A stretch of 64,000 bases of DNA from Fasciolopsis buskii (taxonomy: Eukaryota > Platyhelminthes > Trematoda > Plagiorchiida > Fasciolidae): contig LUCM01005979.1 in assembly GCA_008360955.1 (NCBI GenBank), forward strand, positions 131,848 to 195,847, in the 5' to 3' direction. The position numbers and the translations under genes are program-made. The notes under the pieces were generated by a model. The model did not search any database. It was not told the origin of the DNA and was given only the letters and a program-made list of their open reading frames with translations. Each line of letters begins with the position of its first letter. The stretch's first letter is position 1. Of the stretch, positions 12,241 through 25,525 are shown in pieces.

Positions 12241-15200
12241 AAGCCAATGGCCGAAACAACCAGTATTCCCAGCCGGTTACTCATGCAAGTACTAACACGG
12301 GCCCGATGTCGCTTAACCTCAGTGGTCGGACACGAATCGGTGTGAAGAGTCATGATTAGTGGCGCGGGCTGGCAGCCAGTTCAAAGAACATGGAAACTTT
12401 TCAATCAAAACACAGAAACACAGTATGTGGGTGCGTGTGATCAACCGATCGGATTTCGTCGGCCTCACGAGCTGTTTTTGATAGACACGAAAAAATGTTT
12501 GTTGAAACTAGAAAACCTATCGATATCAGGGAACTTGTGTTTTCGAACAATGACGTGGCATTTCTTGGTTAAGGTGTAATATTTTCTCACAGTCCCTTTC
12601 AAACGTTTTCGGGGATTGTCATGGGACTCGACCAAGGCTATCAATTGGTGTGAATGGAATCAACAACTCGCATGTAAAGCATCACATGAGGTATGGGTGG
12701 ACAGAAACTGATTTTTGGTATATTCAAGGTCCAGGAAAATGGACCAAATCAGAGGCTTTTAAATGGGAAGTTACAGGGTGAAGTACGATAGAAGAAGTTA
12801 CAATTTGGCATTTCATGAGGAGATAATACATAATAACTCTCTAAATGAACGTGACGTCCAGCCCGTACTTTATCTGAGTGGAAATTACATACATTAGAGT
12901 ATTTGTAAATGCGTCTTAACGTGTCCGCATGCACTGACGCACACAAGTTCCCCTTTGGGCATTCCACACTTCGGAACCGGATAAAGGAAAAATCTGGCCT
13001 TAGATTATTACTGCTGAAATCGTTATTGACAACAAATGTTTGTAAAATTTTAATAGGGTTTAGGTGAAACATGCTTTCAGCGTAACCCAACTGCGAGGCA
13101 CACAAATAGCTGGTTGGGAGTTAAATAAACGCAAAGTGAGTGAGCAAAATTGGCACCTTATGGAACGACAAAATGACTATCTAAATGCGACAAACTGACT
13201 GTACAGAATCCCGACCAAAAGCACACGTAGAAAACCACACGCACAGCTGTAATGAGTAAGAAATGTCGTGGCTGCTAGCAGTAAAATGCACATGGGGATG
13301 TTTCGTCCAAGGCCGGTTTCGATGATCACACTCTACCTTACAACCTATTCATGTGTTATCTCAGCTACGTATCTCACCTATCTCGATGTGCCAGAAATCA
13401 CCAAATTATCTACCACATTAAGTGACTGTACGCATGGAATTCTGTCCTATTCAGTAGATTTGCTAACTGTTTTTAAATATTAATTAGTTTTGCAGCTCAT
13501 CTCAGTGATTTTCGAGGTCTTGTGTTGGTTGAACTCGACCCTTTGAATGTAAGCGCTTCACTGTCAATCGACGAGACTGCTTTGGATGTACGATAGTATG
13601 GAAGGAAACATGGATTCCTCGTACTCCACATTATTATCCCCACCCCCAATTAATTCGAGGATATGTTTTAGTGAAATTTAGGAGCTCGACTGATATCCCT
13701 TTGATGAGTCCAACGTCTCTATTGTGAAATGAAGCTTGACGGAAAAACATTGCTTTGAATTCATTGTACTACTTACCGAAGTGCAACTGTGATAATCGAA
13801 AATGAACTGATTTGTGATTCACTCGATTGCACTTGGCATGCATTACTAAACTTGACTTCAACTTTTTGGTTGAATTACAAATGCAATTCATACTTAGCTG
13901 GAGTATTCTCTTGTGATTCTATCTGTTGATTTGACCTTACTTACTGAGAACTGCGCTACCCGTCAAAATATCACAAAATGTCTTTTTGGTATTTTGTGAA
14001 AACCTGCAATCCACCAACGTTTTGACAAAGAAATGAAAAATAACTGCTTTTTGTCCTCGGAACCTGGAGATTTTTTGTTACCTCACAAGAACGCAGTCCA
14101 GAGGGAAATTGACGATAATCCATATTTGCCTCACATAAGTCTGCAGTCCCGGTCCCGGTATCTCGTACCGCATTGAAGCAAGAATAAATGGGGATCATAT
14201 ATATACACACACACATACACACTCCAAAACTAAATTTTATCTACCCAAAACAACAGGGTTGCGCTCGCTTTGGACATAAGTGTTGAGGAACGGATTAGGT
14301 TGATAACTGTGCTTTATCTCCCTGGGTAATTCATCAACCTCAAGGTGTCATCTTTAACCAACGATCTTGTTGGAAATGAATTCATCGAGTGAACGCATTC
14401 TGATTCACAAAACATATCAAAATTGATGTCACTTTTTCTAGTTTGTTTGACACTGACGTTATAGTATTGTTTTAAATTTTGCTCGCTCGTTAATTGTGAA
14501 AGATTAGTTGTTAGGAGTTGCGTTTTTTACATAAACTTTTACTGATGAATAACCCAGCGTGGTCGGAATAGTTATTGCTGATTCTTGCTCTATTTCATAA
14601 CAATGAAAATGATTTCATTTTAAGCTTTTGAGTGGGACTCTTTGTTGTGATTAGGAAAAGTGTTGTCCGTACTGACACATTGGTAGTTGATTGTTAGGGG
14701 TTCTGAGCTCTACCAACATTCACCCACAGACTGCAGAAAGATTAAAACACCTTGAACTGGGAGCTTCACTGCCCACGTTCCTTGAAACCTTTTTTCCTCT
14801 GATTCTGAGTCACTTGGTAAATTTCGCGTTCGTCTTGCTAGTTGGCATTTGTGACCTCGTCATTTGTAATTTTGGGTTTACACAACTCATCACTGTCTCA
14901 TGCAGGATAATTTATCTTAATTTCAAAAAGTGAATCAAATGCTGAACTCTGGTGAAAATTGCAGGAGATCATCGAAACTTACAGTCGGGAAATGTTTCGG
15001 GATTTCGAAGAATTAATTTTAAGTAAAACATTCATTTAATTTCTATTGCTAATCGGACCCCATCGGGCATGCTTGTTGTTCTACTGGAAGGTTCCCTGTA
15101 GTTTAGCGAGGTCACATAATCGTCTGGGTAGACGTGGTCTGTTCAAAACAATCTTGCCCAGAATGGAATAAACAGGGTTTTTTCTCCGAACGCTTAACCC

Positions 15201-15582
15201 CTGGCGACAATCACATCAGCCTACCAGTTCACGGGACTGAAATGGACTATTATCAGGTGATATGCATAAATGGGTCTTCAAAAATTAATCTTTTACTGAT
15301 AACACAATGGTCAAAGCTAAAGGCTAATAAAAGACGTAAAACGGGAAATGTCAACCATTTAAGGAGGGGAGCAAATGTTTAGAGGGATGAACAAAGTATT
15401 TTCCCGTTACGACCTTCTTGGAGAAGATAGGCGTATTTTGGGGGAGCGATAAAAGCCCTTGGTAAAGGTTAGTGTGTATTAAGAAATACTCGTGAGTACT
15501 GCAAGAACATGTTATGACAGTTCGCGTGGGCATAAAGATCCTCATATGTGAAACGGAAGATGAAACTCCTCATCCACGTAGA
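12241..15582. other. Intergenic, no gene recognised
   Basis: No family motif was found in any frame. A short AT/AC run lies at 14196-14222. The 118-codon minus-strand frame at 12749-13105 and the 83-codon frame at 13971-14222 match nothing I know. Confidence 0.5.
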
Positions 15583-15766
15583 ATCGCCGAAAGTAGCCGA
15601 ACGGATAAGATCCTGGCGTTTGGACATGAAGGTCGCAGGTTCGAAATCTCCCACCGCCGTTCGACTTTCCCGCTTGGCAGCCCTCTCCTGGTCGCGGCCC
15701 CCTTCCTGAAAATCGATATACATTGTTGTTTCATTAAGAAAGGAAGTAAAAGATAAAAGATAAAAA
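15583..15766 (+). mobile_element. tRNA-derived SINE, copy 3
   Basis: The head reads ATCGCCGAAAGTAGCCGAAC GGATAAG, then GGCGTTTGGACATGAAGGTC and box B GGTTCGAAATC (about 15638-15648). The body has CTTGGCAGCCCTCTCCTGGT CGCGGCCCCCTTCCTGAAAA and a 3' tail of GGAAGTAAAAGATAAAAGAT AAAA. It is one of the best preserved copies and shows the A-rich (GATAAAA) repeat tail clearly. Confidence 0.87.
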
Positions 15767-18700
15767 CGTTAAAAAAGCGCTTCCGCAACCGCCCAGGGTT
15801 CACAATCTGAATCAAGTTTACCTTATGTAGAGTTAATCCAAAGGGAGTTTCAGACTAACAGAAAACTGATCAATTTTCCCTAGTTTTCAGGGTGATTTGA
15901 AATTAGTTTAGATGAAATATCGATCAAATTTGTCCAGTGACCGGTAGCTGGTTAGCCCAGAACAGTCAGAGCCGCCGATAGCGGAAATATGCACGGCTGA
16001 AGTTGCCACAGTACATCACTGTTCAAGTTTCTTTTTCTTACATTATTAGTTGATGCGATTGGCATTCACTTTGTTTTCTAATGATTTATCGGTAAAATTT
16101 TTTATCCTAATTAATTCAATCAGTCGCTAGAGCAACGGACTACATGTATATGCGAACACATGGATAGGGTTAGTTTATTCGATACAAAACGAAACCCTGC
16201 ATCCGACTGATAATAATTCTCTTGAATGGGACCGTACAAAATAGGTGAATGAACACGAAATTCTAATGCATAGATTCTTTTATCCATGGAAAATTTATTA
16301 CAATTTGTGTCCTCAACAACTGGTTCCGTTTTTTTCAAACTCCCTTTCAATTGTTTTAGTTTTTTGATTTGTTGTACTTATTTCTCTAAACTTACCATCC
16401 TCATGGACACATTTAGTCACCTCAGGTTTTCTCCCACCGAGTTCTCGATGGTAAAGTTTCCCTAATTTCTAAAAGGGTTGAAACCAACGAATATACATCA
16501 TATTGAGAGTGTGTTCGTTTAACTACAGAAGCGGGGATTTCGAAATGGGTAGGAGAATTGATTGAAAAAACCTCGTCCTATTTAGTCCGCTAATAATGAC
16601 AATGAACTACAGTGTGAACTTTTGTTCTTCCTAGCAAAACGTTTTTTCTTCTTCGTTAGCTGTCAAAAATCCATTGGTCTCACCGACGATAGGTCAGCTT
16701 AAACGTTGGGCGTGGTCTTTTTGTTCTGTACAGTACATCGTTCCGGTGAAGAACCGAAACGGAATAGTGATGACCCAGTAGCCAGTGTTCATCCCAATTT
16801 CAACACAGTACACTTTTGCTCGGCGACTCTAACGTTGCGTGCTACAGGTCGGCACTGAATTCGCGAGTGCCAAGCGTTTTAACGGGGCATGGATTTTCAT
16901 GAAGTTCGCTTCACATTAGGCAGGGTGGCGACTAATTTTGAGTCGGGTAAATCAATGAAAGGCCATTCACCGGGAAGTTAAGATAGGATGCCAAAATTTG
17001 CAAGTTGAGCGTTTTATGAATGGCATTTCTAATTCCGTAAAGTAGAACATGAGTTTGCGATCCACGCTAACTGAGATAGAGTGCCATCTACAAATGAACT
17101 GCCCGGACTGACAATGCAACGCACCGTCCCGTTTCCCGAATCACAGAAAACTGGATTTGAATAAATCTGGTCAGTGTTTCGTTATTTTTTCATCTAATCT
17201 CAATGCAAAACGATTGCATCGAAAAAAGGAACAAACGGTGCCGGTATTCCCAGATCGCACATTCACGAATTATTTAAATGAATGTAGCAAACTGATTGAA
17301 TCCTGCTTTATTCACTGACATACTGTGGTAAACGAACTCATGACAAAAAGATGATTGGCCGAATTTGGCAGACATTTTCATGACTAACAACACTTCTCAT
17401 GAGACAGCCTCTTCGGAATGATTTGATATGGGACTATTCACAGAGTAATCGTCTCGGGAATGAGTGAACATGCCAACTTTCTCACATACTTGTTCAGGTT
17501 CAAACGAAAAAGCATATTGTAAAACCAATTTGTTCCTCGTTGTTCATTCGCCATTGTGATTATTTTCTTATTTAGCTCAGTTTCAGCTAAAATTATGTGC
17601 CGGAATTTTGTAAATGTTGTCCAATTTGCCGACTGCAGTGTTCGTATGAGTCCGGACCCCCAATCATGGAGTTACGGTCTTTTTTTTCGCGCAACATGTT
17701 TTCATCCGATAACATCGTGATCCGACCGCGCCAGTAGAAACACAATCTTCCTAAAGCGTCTGCCGAACGCATTTTTTCGCCACACCGTCTTTTGTTGTTT
17801 CACGACGTAATGACACAAAATCGGATAGCACAAGTGAACCGGCAATTCAAACACCGAACATTTTTTTAGTCGAAGCAAAGTAAAAAGCCGACAATCAAAT
17901 GGGATTAAAATAATTGGCTGACCAGGATTTGGGAAACCTATTTTATTGAATTTATTTGCGTAGGCATCCAAGCTCCATAGGTGGGATTGTGTAGATTTCA
18001 TGGCAAGCTTCAAGCCGCAACCAAGCTTTGAATAGTAACTGCGTTTTAAGGACCAGATCTCATCAACTCAGACTGATCTGCACGCACTCCAAGGCAATGT
18101 GAGCCTAATTTGTGCATATTCGATTAATGACTGTTAAAACTATTAGGAAACGTGTTAGTTTTTGTTTCCTATCAAAAGCAAAATGTGTTATGCAGTTTGA
18201 TTGCATACTAATATTACGGCCATCTTCAGATTCCACGAGAAACGAAATCGTATGGTGGGCACAGTCTTGCAAACGAGTGATACTGTTCAATATTATGACA
18301 ATTCTGTATTAGGGATTTGTTAGTTAGGTGAAATGAACGTGTTGAACGATAGCTAATAAAGCAGATTTGCACCTAGAGCATTCGATTAATTGCTTCGGAA
18401 TGAGATCGAACTCCCTCTTTGATAATAAATTGAGTTAGAATTTTATCCTCACTGTCGTTTATCACTTCTAGGCAGAATGTTAACGAATGTTCATGCTGGA
18501 GTTTGGGGAGAGTGACGTCCACTGAGTGATTCAGTAGGCGATAAATCTGAAAAGGATACTTTCCCTTCAAAGCAAGAATTTGTGTGGCAGACTCAGAGTA
18601 TAAAAATGGCCCAGAACGAAGATCAGAAAGAAATTACATAGGACGACCTAGATTGTTACCGATTCATCTCAAGGCCTTGACTACTTTTGAGATCTGAAAT

Positions 18701-19867
18701 GAAATTAGTGATACATTCTGCTGGTGGACGGTTAACAAGACAAGTAGATATGGATTCGGCGGTCAGAAACGCTCCTTAACTGCCTGATATGCAGAGATGG
18801 TATTACCAACTGTCTGCAAAATTAATTCAAGGTTTTGATCAGTCTACCGTTAGACTAAGTCCTCAGTTTGAAAACACGCTGAGCCCAGGAGAAGATTGCT
18901 CAAATCTTTGAATGTCTTCACCTGACCCATTAACCTGGTGCCAACCTAGTTGGCTGGTGGCATGTTTTGCGATTCCTGCTTTCGGTTTCACAAATTTTTG
19001 CTGTGATAGCTCGAAAGTTTGTTATACCCGGGATTTCAATTCAACGGATGTACCACGGACATGGTGCATTTGTTGACACGAAAGTATTCAGAGGAATGAG
19101 AAAAAAGTTGCATAGTGAATCCCATGACAGCTCCGAAAAATTCTGAATTAGTCCTGATTACACTGAGTACATTCCAACAAAATGTTTTCAAGTTGCATCG
19201 TATGCAATCTCGGAGAAATTACCGGTATGGCCAAATAGGAGCAAATAACGCGTCGGTCAGGCGTTAGATTTCATGCACGCAACATGCTACTGGCAAGTGC
19301 AAAGTAGGTGAAAACAGTTCTGGAGTTTTAAAACAAAAAGACCGATCGAACAGTAGTCAAGGCAATCCGAGCACGAAAGTAATTGGTTTCCCCACTGCGT
19401 GTGCAGACAAGGTGTTCATTCGTACGCACCACCGGTGTAGTTAGTTTGGTAGGCATCTGGTTAGTATCAAATGAAAACGCCTGTGTAGAACTTTCGGTAA
19501 ACGCAACGTCGTTCGTAAATAGGCTGTTCATGTTTCGAATGCGAATTTATGGTTACATCTCCCAAAGTTACTATCAAGAAGTTGCGTGAATGACATTTCA
19601 GTTTCTACCAAACTCGATCGTTCGATTGCTATTATAAACTCTTTTTAGATCCGTTCAATCAGACAATGAATTTGGGAAGCAATCGACGGGGGACTGGAAC
19701 GGTTCATCCACCGAAAAACGACAAGTAGCGATAAGTACTTCAGTTTACCAGATTTCACTATAATAATCTACAACTGAGATTCCATAAAAGCTTGTTACGA
19801 GCTGGTTAGATGTGTTTTCATTCCTGATTCATTGAATGGAAAATAAAAGTTTTTTCGAGAAGCGTTA
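15767..19867. other. Intergenic, no gene recognised
   Basis: Only short chance frames occur here. The 103-codon minus-strand frame at 17702-18013 has no ATG start and no motif I recognise. Confidence 0.5.
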
Positions 19868-20818
19868 AGACATAATCTTTAGCCCAACATGTCCGTCGAT
19901 ATCCACAGCCGAAATAAGCCTCAACACGATCTGGTTTATGGAGGTATAGTGAAACTTGTCCACTGTAGACTGGTTGGAAAGAATGACCACTTTGTAAGAG
20001 TAATGCAAAACAGAATGAGATCAGCTTCAAAATCTCAAGTTCCTGGATGTCTCCATGGATTTTAAAATCTGTTAGCGTTGGCTCTGTTGGACTATTACCA
20101 CTATCTTCTGGACATATTCACATCCTGACCACCGTTGATTGCTTTAGTTCTTGGCCCATGGTCCTGTCAACTTCGAATATATGGGCAAAGGACGTCGCGA
20201 AGGTTCTGCTGCAGCAACGGATTTCTATTTTTTGGTGTGTCAGCCGCGATCACCACGGACCGCGGCAGCTAATTTCAATCCACTTTATTTCTCAAGTTCA
20301 CCCAACTGCTTGGGTGCGATCACATTACGACGACCGTGTACCATCCATTAACGATTCCATCGTCATTTGAGAGCGGCACTCGTATCATGGAAAATCTGAC
20401 TTCTTGGAGTGATAATGTGCCTCTGGTTCTCGGCATTTGTTCTTCGGTCAAGGACAACCTACGGTGCTCTGCCACCGAAAGTGTTTTTGGTGCACTTTTT
20501 CAACTTTCTGGTGAGTTTCCATCTTGCCAAATCCACCATACCGTCCCAGTTTGTTGACTAACTGCGTGATCGCATGAACCGTCTACGACCGACACCGACA
20601 CGTAGTTCATCCACAAATATTTCTGTACATAATGATCTGTACTCCACACCGTTTTTGTTTCTCAGTGATGGCTTTGTCCACAAGCCTCTCATACCACCTT
20701 CTGAGGGTCTCCTAAAAGTGACGAGTTGTGAAGGCAAGTTTTTTTAGTATCAAGAACGGTGATAAAGTTGATACTATTTCCCATGTCAAACTAAAATCCG
20801 CGTATTTTTATCTGTCCC
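19868..20818 (+). pseudogene. Ty3/gypsy LTR-retrotransposon integrase, decayed
   Basis: Plus-strand frames give a gypsy-type pol C-terminus in order. A probable zinc-domain remnant (PNMSVDIHS, about 19885) comes first. Next are VGLLPLSSGHIHILTTVDCF with SSWP (first catalytic D at about 20137) and AITTDRGS*FQSTLFLKFTQ (second D at 20258-20260; a TAA at 20270-20272 replaces the usual Q). Then follow LLGCDHITTTVYHP, PLVLGICSSVKDNLRCSATE, SVFGALFQLSGEF, and a tail with RLRPTPTRSSS and NGDKVDTISHVKLKSAYF. Typical family text is VGPLPPSSG, TTDRGSQFES, LGIRT..K.D and KVDTVS..RLKPA. At least three frame changes and several stops make it non-functional. No RT, RNase H or LTR was found beside it. Confidence 0.85.
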
Positions 20819-22718
20819 ATTCATTCTTCATATTCGCCACCTCACCTAGCATAACCCAATGAAAGGGCCCGAGATGGACAACTTAAAATTTCGTAGTGAA
20901 TTCAGAAAATGAAACTAAACAGCCACGAAAACCGCCACTTGTGAAATTCCATGGCATATGTAGTTTGAAATGCGAGCCCCAAGGTACACATGTCTTGAAA
21001 ATTTGAAGGTCTAACTTAAAACCATCATGGGCAGCCAAGCCCCCGAATCACGTGATTTGGCAGCAGCTCGCGGATGCAACGCACCGGCTGCACAGGTTTT
21101 CCGTTTTTATTTGCCGTCACGCCGAAATACACGGTCTGTGCGGATACTCTGTGGTCCTTCTACCCGCCACAAGTTTATTAGTTGTCAAGCTGTTGACACA
21201 GTACTGTCGTATGAGCTACTATCATGCAGTCGCAACGCGAAAAATTGGCTTACTATGAGGCATTGCCGATGCAATCAGCTCATTTTCAATAAAGTTCACC
21301 CTATTTACGATTTTGTGGAATTTTTCGAACCTTTATGTTGTCCAGTAGTGTCTACTCATCGGATTAGTATTAACAAGGGAAAGCCTCAATAATGTCAGGT
21401 TGGAATTGATAAATGTAACGCAAAATGTGAACACCGTGCACCATCTGTCATCTTTCTGTCTTGGTGTAGCGAATAATGCAGACACAGTGGGTTTTACACA
21501 TTCTGGCCACAGATGGGCGTTTTACTTTCCCAACTTGTCCTAAATCGCTGGGATTAGCTGATGACCAATTCTAATCTAGGCATTCGTTCTTCTGAAAGAC
21601 CGGTGAATGCTTTTGCTTTGATACCGGATTAGGTGTGTTGGGATTTCATGAAGAAATTCACTTCCAGATAGACCCGAGTGAGGATTCATTATCCGTCAAT
21701 GTTTGCCAACTATTCTGGCTCTTTTGACACGGTTTCTGGGTTTTAGAAGCCGCTCAGTCAGAAAAACAGATTACGTTTGCAACCAGTAGAACAAATGCTC
21801 CTAACATGTTAGTATTTTTCTGTTCAATTAGTTTTGTGATATATGAACACCGGCGGTTTTTAATTTTGCATTACGTGGTAATTTTCACACTACAATATAG
21901 AAAGTCTAGTGCCTCAAGCATCACTGTGACATGCCCTTCTATGATCATGATGATCAGACTACCGTCAAGGTACCGGTAAAATACCAGTACTCTATTCATT
22001 TAACGTTGCTCGCCCATGTGGGTTTCCCATAGTTATGCCATTTGATTGGGAACTGATGAATTTAGGTTTATGCATTTAATACACATCATACTGTAACGCT
22101 TATCGGAAAATAAAATGATAATGGATTATCGATATCCGAATTTCTTGCAACCGCCGTAATGCACCGTTTTGAAAACTCTGCATTACCGATGATGCAACCA
22201 AAATTTTCGATGAAGCATACTGGTGGAATTTTCGCTTCTACCAGGATCTTCGATATCGAATAGCAAAATTTCCAATCAACCACAGGTTTAATTGGATCTG
22301 ATCGATCGTAAAGATAGAAGAAGACAAAAAATGTTGGATTACTGTAGGCAATGGGAAGAAAGACGACCAACGAGACTCTGCGCACATCGTTTATTCGAAA
22401 ACGAACACGATGAGATTAGGCATTAAGCTTCGGCAACATCCGCCTAAATATGCATCAGAAGCGGATACTGGACAGACTTGACAAATCGACCCTTATACCA
22501 AAGAGAAAAAGAAGTTGAAGCAAAGGACACAATCCGGTCCAAATATCGTACTTTAGTAAAACAAAACCTTTCCAAAATAATTTCGAGAGTGCACAAATTA
22601 TAACGCAGCACGGCTGCTAATCAGAGTCCTCGAGATAACCCATGCCAGAGTCTAAAGACAAATTGGGAAAGGAAGAGAGGCGATTGTCATAAAAGTGCAT
22701 GATGCACGTTGATTAGCT
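20819..22718. other. Intergenic with one dispersed-repeat match
   Basis: About 21410-21470 (GCACCATCTGTCATCTTTCT and neighbours) resembles about 51795-51857 in the same orientation. A 121-codon plus frame at 21027-21392 is somewhat GC-richer but has no recognised motif. Confidence 0.4.
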
Positions 22719-22875
22719 GACCGGCGATGGTCTAGAGAATAGCATTTTGGCGTTAGAAGGTGAAGGCTGCGGGTTCGAATCCTCGCGCCGTCGGCCAATC
22801 TGCCTCCATCTTTTAATGAAACTAATGTACACTATGATTTTATTATTAAAGGAAGTGAAAAATAAAAGATAAAAT
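22719..22875 (+). mobile_element. tRNA-derived SINE, copy 4 (internally deleted)
   Basis: It has head GACCGGCGATGGTCTAGAG, box B GGGTTCGAATCC (22771-22782), then CCGTCGGCCAATCTGCC. Here the central GGCAGCC...CTTCCTGAA block is missing. The 3' part resumes with ATGAAACTAATGTACACT and ends GGAAGTGAAAAATAAAAGAT AAAA. Confidence 0.82.
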
Positions 22876-23164
22876 TATTGAAGATTTATTCTTGACAGAC
22901 GAGAAGAGCAATCCGATTTAAATGCCCCCTACCAACAACCCTCAGACACAATGTGATTACCACGCCATCGGATTTGTGATGCACCAACGTGTGTTCACAC
23001 ATCGGTGTATTCCCATCGTTCGCCGCATCCTTTCTGTGGCTATTCTTCAATTGTCTCCGTGTGTTTTACGAAACCGAGGCAAATGCTCGAAGAAGCACGA
23101 AGTAGAGGGCTAACAGATGGAATAAAAATTAAAAAACACGAGCTTTTCATTCGTAAGTTATAAT

Positions 23165-23491
23165 ACTATTAGTCATCACCAACTTGCCCGTGTGAATAGC
23201 TACATTGAAGAACAATTTGATCGATCTGTTGGAAAACATTTACGCATGCGTGCCTCGACTGTTTGGGCCAAGGTACAGTTTAATGCACGCACGATCGATC
23301 ATTCAGTACCCAGGGTCGGCAGAAAGTTAGCTCCACAAGGTTGTTGTTTATTTTGTAAAGGTCACCAGAAGCATTCATCATCCCTACGCGGTTTCCTAAA
23401 CAGTATGGAATCCGTTGTAGATCGATATGCCAAGTTTGTATCATCTTCACTAGTGAATACCTGTGTGATAGCTAAGCGTCACATTTGGTAA
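23165..23491 (+). pseudogene. Possible BEL/Pao-type gag fragment with zinc-knuckle region
   Basis: The open frame from about 23165 reads HHQLARVNSYIEEQFDRSVG, then GCCLFCKGHQKHSSS, then SMESVVDRYAKFVSSSLVNT and CVIAKRHIW before a stop. The C..C...H core followed some 30 residues later by R..FV....L.NTC....H resembles the cysteine region before the zinc knuckle in BEL/Pao gag-pol proteins (usual pattern C.FC...H...C..F....R..FV....LC.NCL..GH). The second knuckle has lost residues. No protease or RT is seen downstream. The call rests on pattern resemblance only; it could be a chance frame. Confidence 0.33.
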
Positions 23492-24324
23492 TTCCACTAA
23501 AAGATACTCCAATTTGGGTCGGACTAAATGAATTAGGAGAGAAGTTTTCAGACTTTAAAAAAAAACTATGCAAAATTTCACATGACTGGATGACAAAAAC
23601 AATGTGCATTCCGGCGATTGAAACTGGTTCTCTCTAATTAGCATTTCACTTGGTACCCGACTAATTTACCCTTCCAGATTGATAGAACTTTTAGATTGTT
23701 ATTTTAGTATTCTGCTGTCAGTGTTCCAGTAGTAAGGGTTGCTGGGTAAATCGAATCCTAGCTAAAGATGATATCACTTACGCCGAATGGCAACATTCAA
23801 ATAATGAGATTTTTCGGCCGTAATACATTAACCCGAACAGTGATGTGTTAATTCCACAGGGACTGTAGTAGAGTTTCGTTAGTGCTCTAAATCGAAACTG
23901 GTTTACCGATCTCCTTTGAACTGGGCAACACGGTATTTGGAATGTGGAGAAATCGGTCAGTAAAAAATACAGATCTGTAGTATGTATCCTAGAGACAGCT
24001 TTGTGGTACGGTCAATCAAAGTATTTGTAAGTATAAAAGGAAAGTGCACAGCACTGATCCGACACATCGAACACTGTCGTGATCGACCAACTTTGTTTAA
24101 ACCTGACAGAAAGGGTTTCGAAAGTATGGCCGAAATAGGTGCAATAGAATAGGAAATAACGACTAGGAAGCAGCAGACTTCAACGGGTGTGAGGACTAAT
24201 CCGAAGTCATTTTCATTGACTCCAAAAATCCGGGTTGGTCGTAGACCAGTTTGGTGACTTAAAAGAGACGTTTTATCATCAGTCGAGATGACATCGTCAG
24301 TGCTTGTGCGCATTTGATGGTACT
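23492..24324. other. Intergenic, no gene recognised
   Basis: A 137-codon minus-strand frame (23957-24370) overlaps the unique flank of the microsatellite and has no motif I know. Confidence 0.45.
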
Positions 24325-24389
24325 CCTCCGCATTTCTAGGTGCATTGTCAGCCGTGAACTTTGACTTCATCTATCTATCTATCTATTTG

Positions 24390-24450
<61 letters not shown>

Positions 24451-24462
24451 TTATCTATCTAT
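24325..24462. repeat. (CTAT)n microsatellite with unique flank, left side of gap
   Basis: Unique sequence starting CCTCCGCATTTCTAGG at 24325 leads into a CTAT tetranucleotide run from about 24369 with a TTTG interruption. The run stops at the N gap. The same flank and interruption reappear after the gap, offset by 1,051 bases. Confidence 0.93.
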
Positions 24463-25375
24463 NNNNNNNNNNNNNNNNNNNNNNNNNNNNNNNNNNNNNN
24501 NNNNNNNNNNNNNNNNNNNNNNNNNNNNNNNNNNNNNNNNNNNNNNNNNNNNNNNNNNNNNNNNNNNNNNNNNNNNNNNNNNNNNNNNNNNNNNNNNNNN
24601 NNNNNNNNNNNNNNNNNNNNNNNNNNNNNNNNNNNNNNNNNNNNNNNNNNNNNNNNNNNNNNNNNNNNNNNNNNNNNNNNNNNNNNNNNNNNNNNNNNNN
24701 NNNNNNNNNNNNNNNNNNNNNNNNNNNNNNNNNNNNNNNNNNNNNNNNNNNNNNNNNNNNNNNNNNNNNNNNNNNNNNNNNNNNNNNNNNNNNNNNNNNN
24801 NNNNNNNNNNNNNNNNNNNNNNNNNNNNNNNNNNNNNNNNNNNNNNNNNNNNNNNNNNNNNNNNNNNNNNNNNNNNNNNNNNNNNNNNNNNNNNNNNNNN
24901 NNNNNNNNNNNNNNNNNNNNNNNNNNNNNNNNNNNNNNNNNNNNNNNNNNNNNNNNNNNNNNNNNNNNNNNNNNNNNNNNNNNNNNNNNNNNNNNNNNNN
25001 NNNNNNNNNNNNNNNNNNNNNNNNNNNNNNNNNNNNNNNNNNNNNNNNNNNNNNNNNNNNNNNNNNNNNNNNNNNNNNNNNNNNNNNNNNNNNNNNNNNN
25101 NNNNNNNNNNNNNNNNNNNNNNNNNNNNNNNNNNNNNNNNNNNNNNNNNNNNNNNNNNNNNNNNNNNNNNNNNNNNNNNNNNNNNNNNNNNNNNNNNNNN
25201 NNNNNNNNNNNNNNNNNNNNNNNNNNNNNNNNNNNNNNNNNNNNNNNNNNNNNNNNNNNNNNNNNNNNNNNNNNNNNNNNNNNNNNNNNNNNNNNNNNNN
25301 NNNNNNNNNNNNNNNNNNNNNNNNNNNNNNNNNNNNNNNNNNNNNNNNNNNNNNNNNNNNNNNNNNNNNNNNNNN
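24463..25375. other. Assembly gap (913 N)
   Basis: The run of N sits inside a tetranucleotide repeat. Long open frames crossing it are an effect of the N bases and are not genes. Confidence 0.99.
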
Positions 25376-25440
25376 CCTCCGCATTTCTAGGTGCATTGTC
25401 AGCCGTGAACTTTGACTTCATCTATCTATCTATCTATTTG

Positions 25441-25523
<83 letters not shown>
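25376..25523. repeat. (CTAT)n microsatellite with unique flank, right side of gap
   Basis: It starts CCTCCGCATTTCTAGG immediately after the last N and repeats the left-hand flank base for base up to the CTAT run, then continues through the run to unique sequence at about 25524. This is either a redundant contig end or a real local duplication. Confidence 0.93.

Positions 25524-25525
<2 letters not shown>

Noticed and set aside
17702..18013. 103-codon minus ORF
   Set aside because: No ATG start, no family motif; likely chance.
19818..20030. Minus-strand ORF with signal-peptide-like start (MKLISFCFALLLQSGHS)
   Set aside because: It overlaps the decayed gypsy zinc-domain/integrase region on the opposite strand; probably chance.
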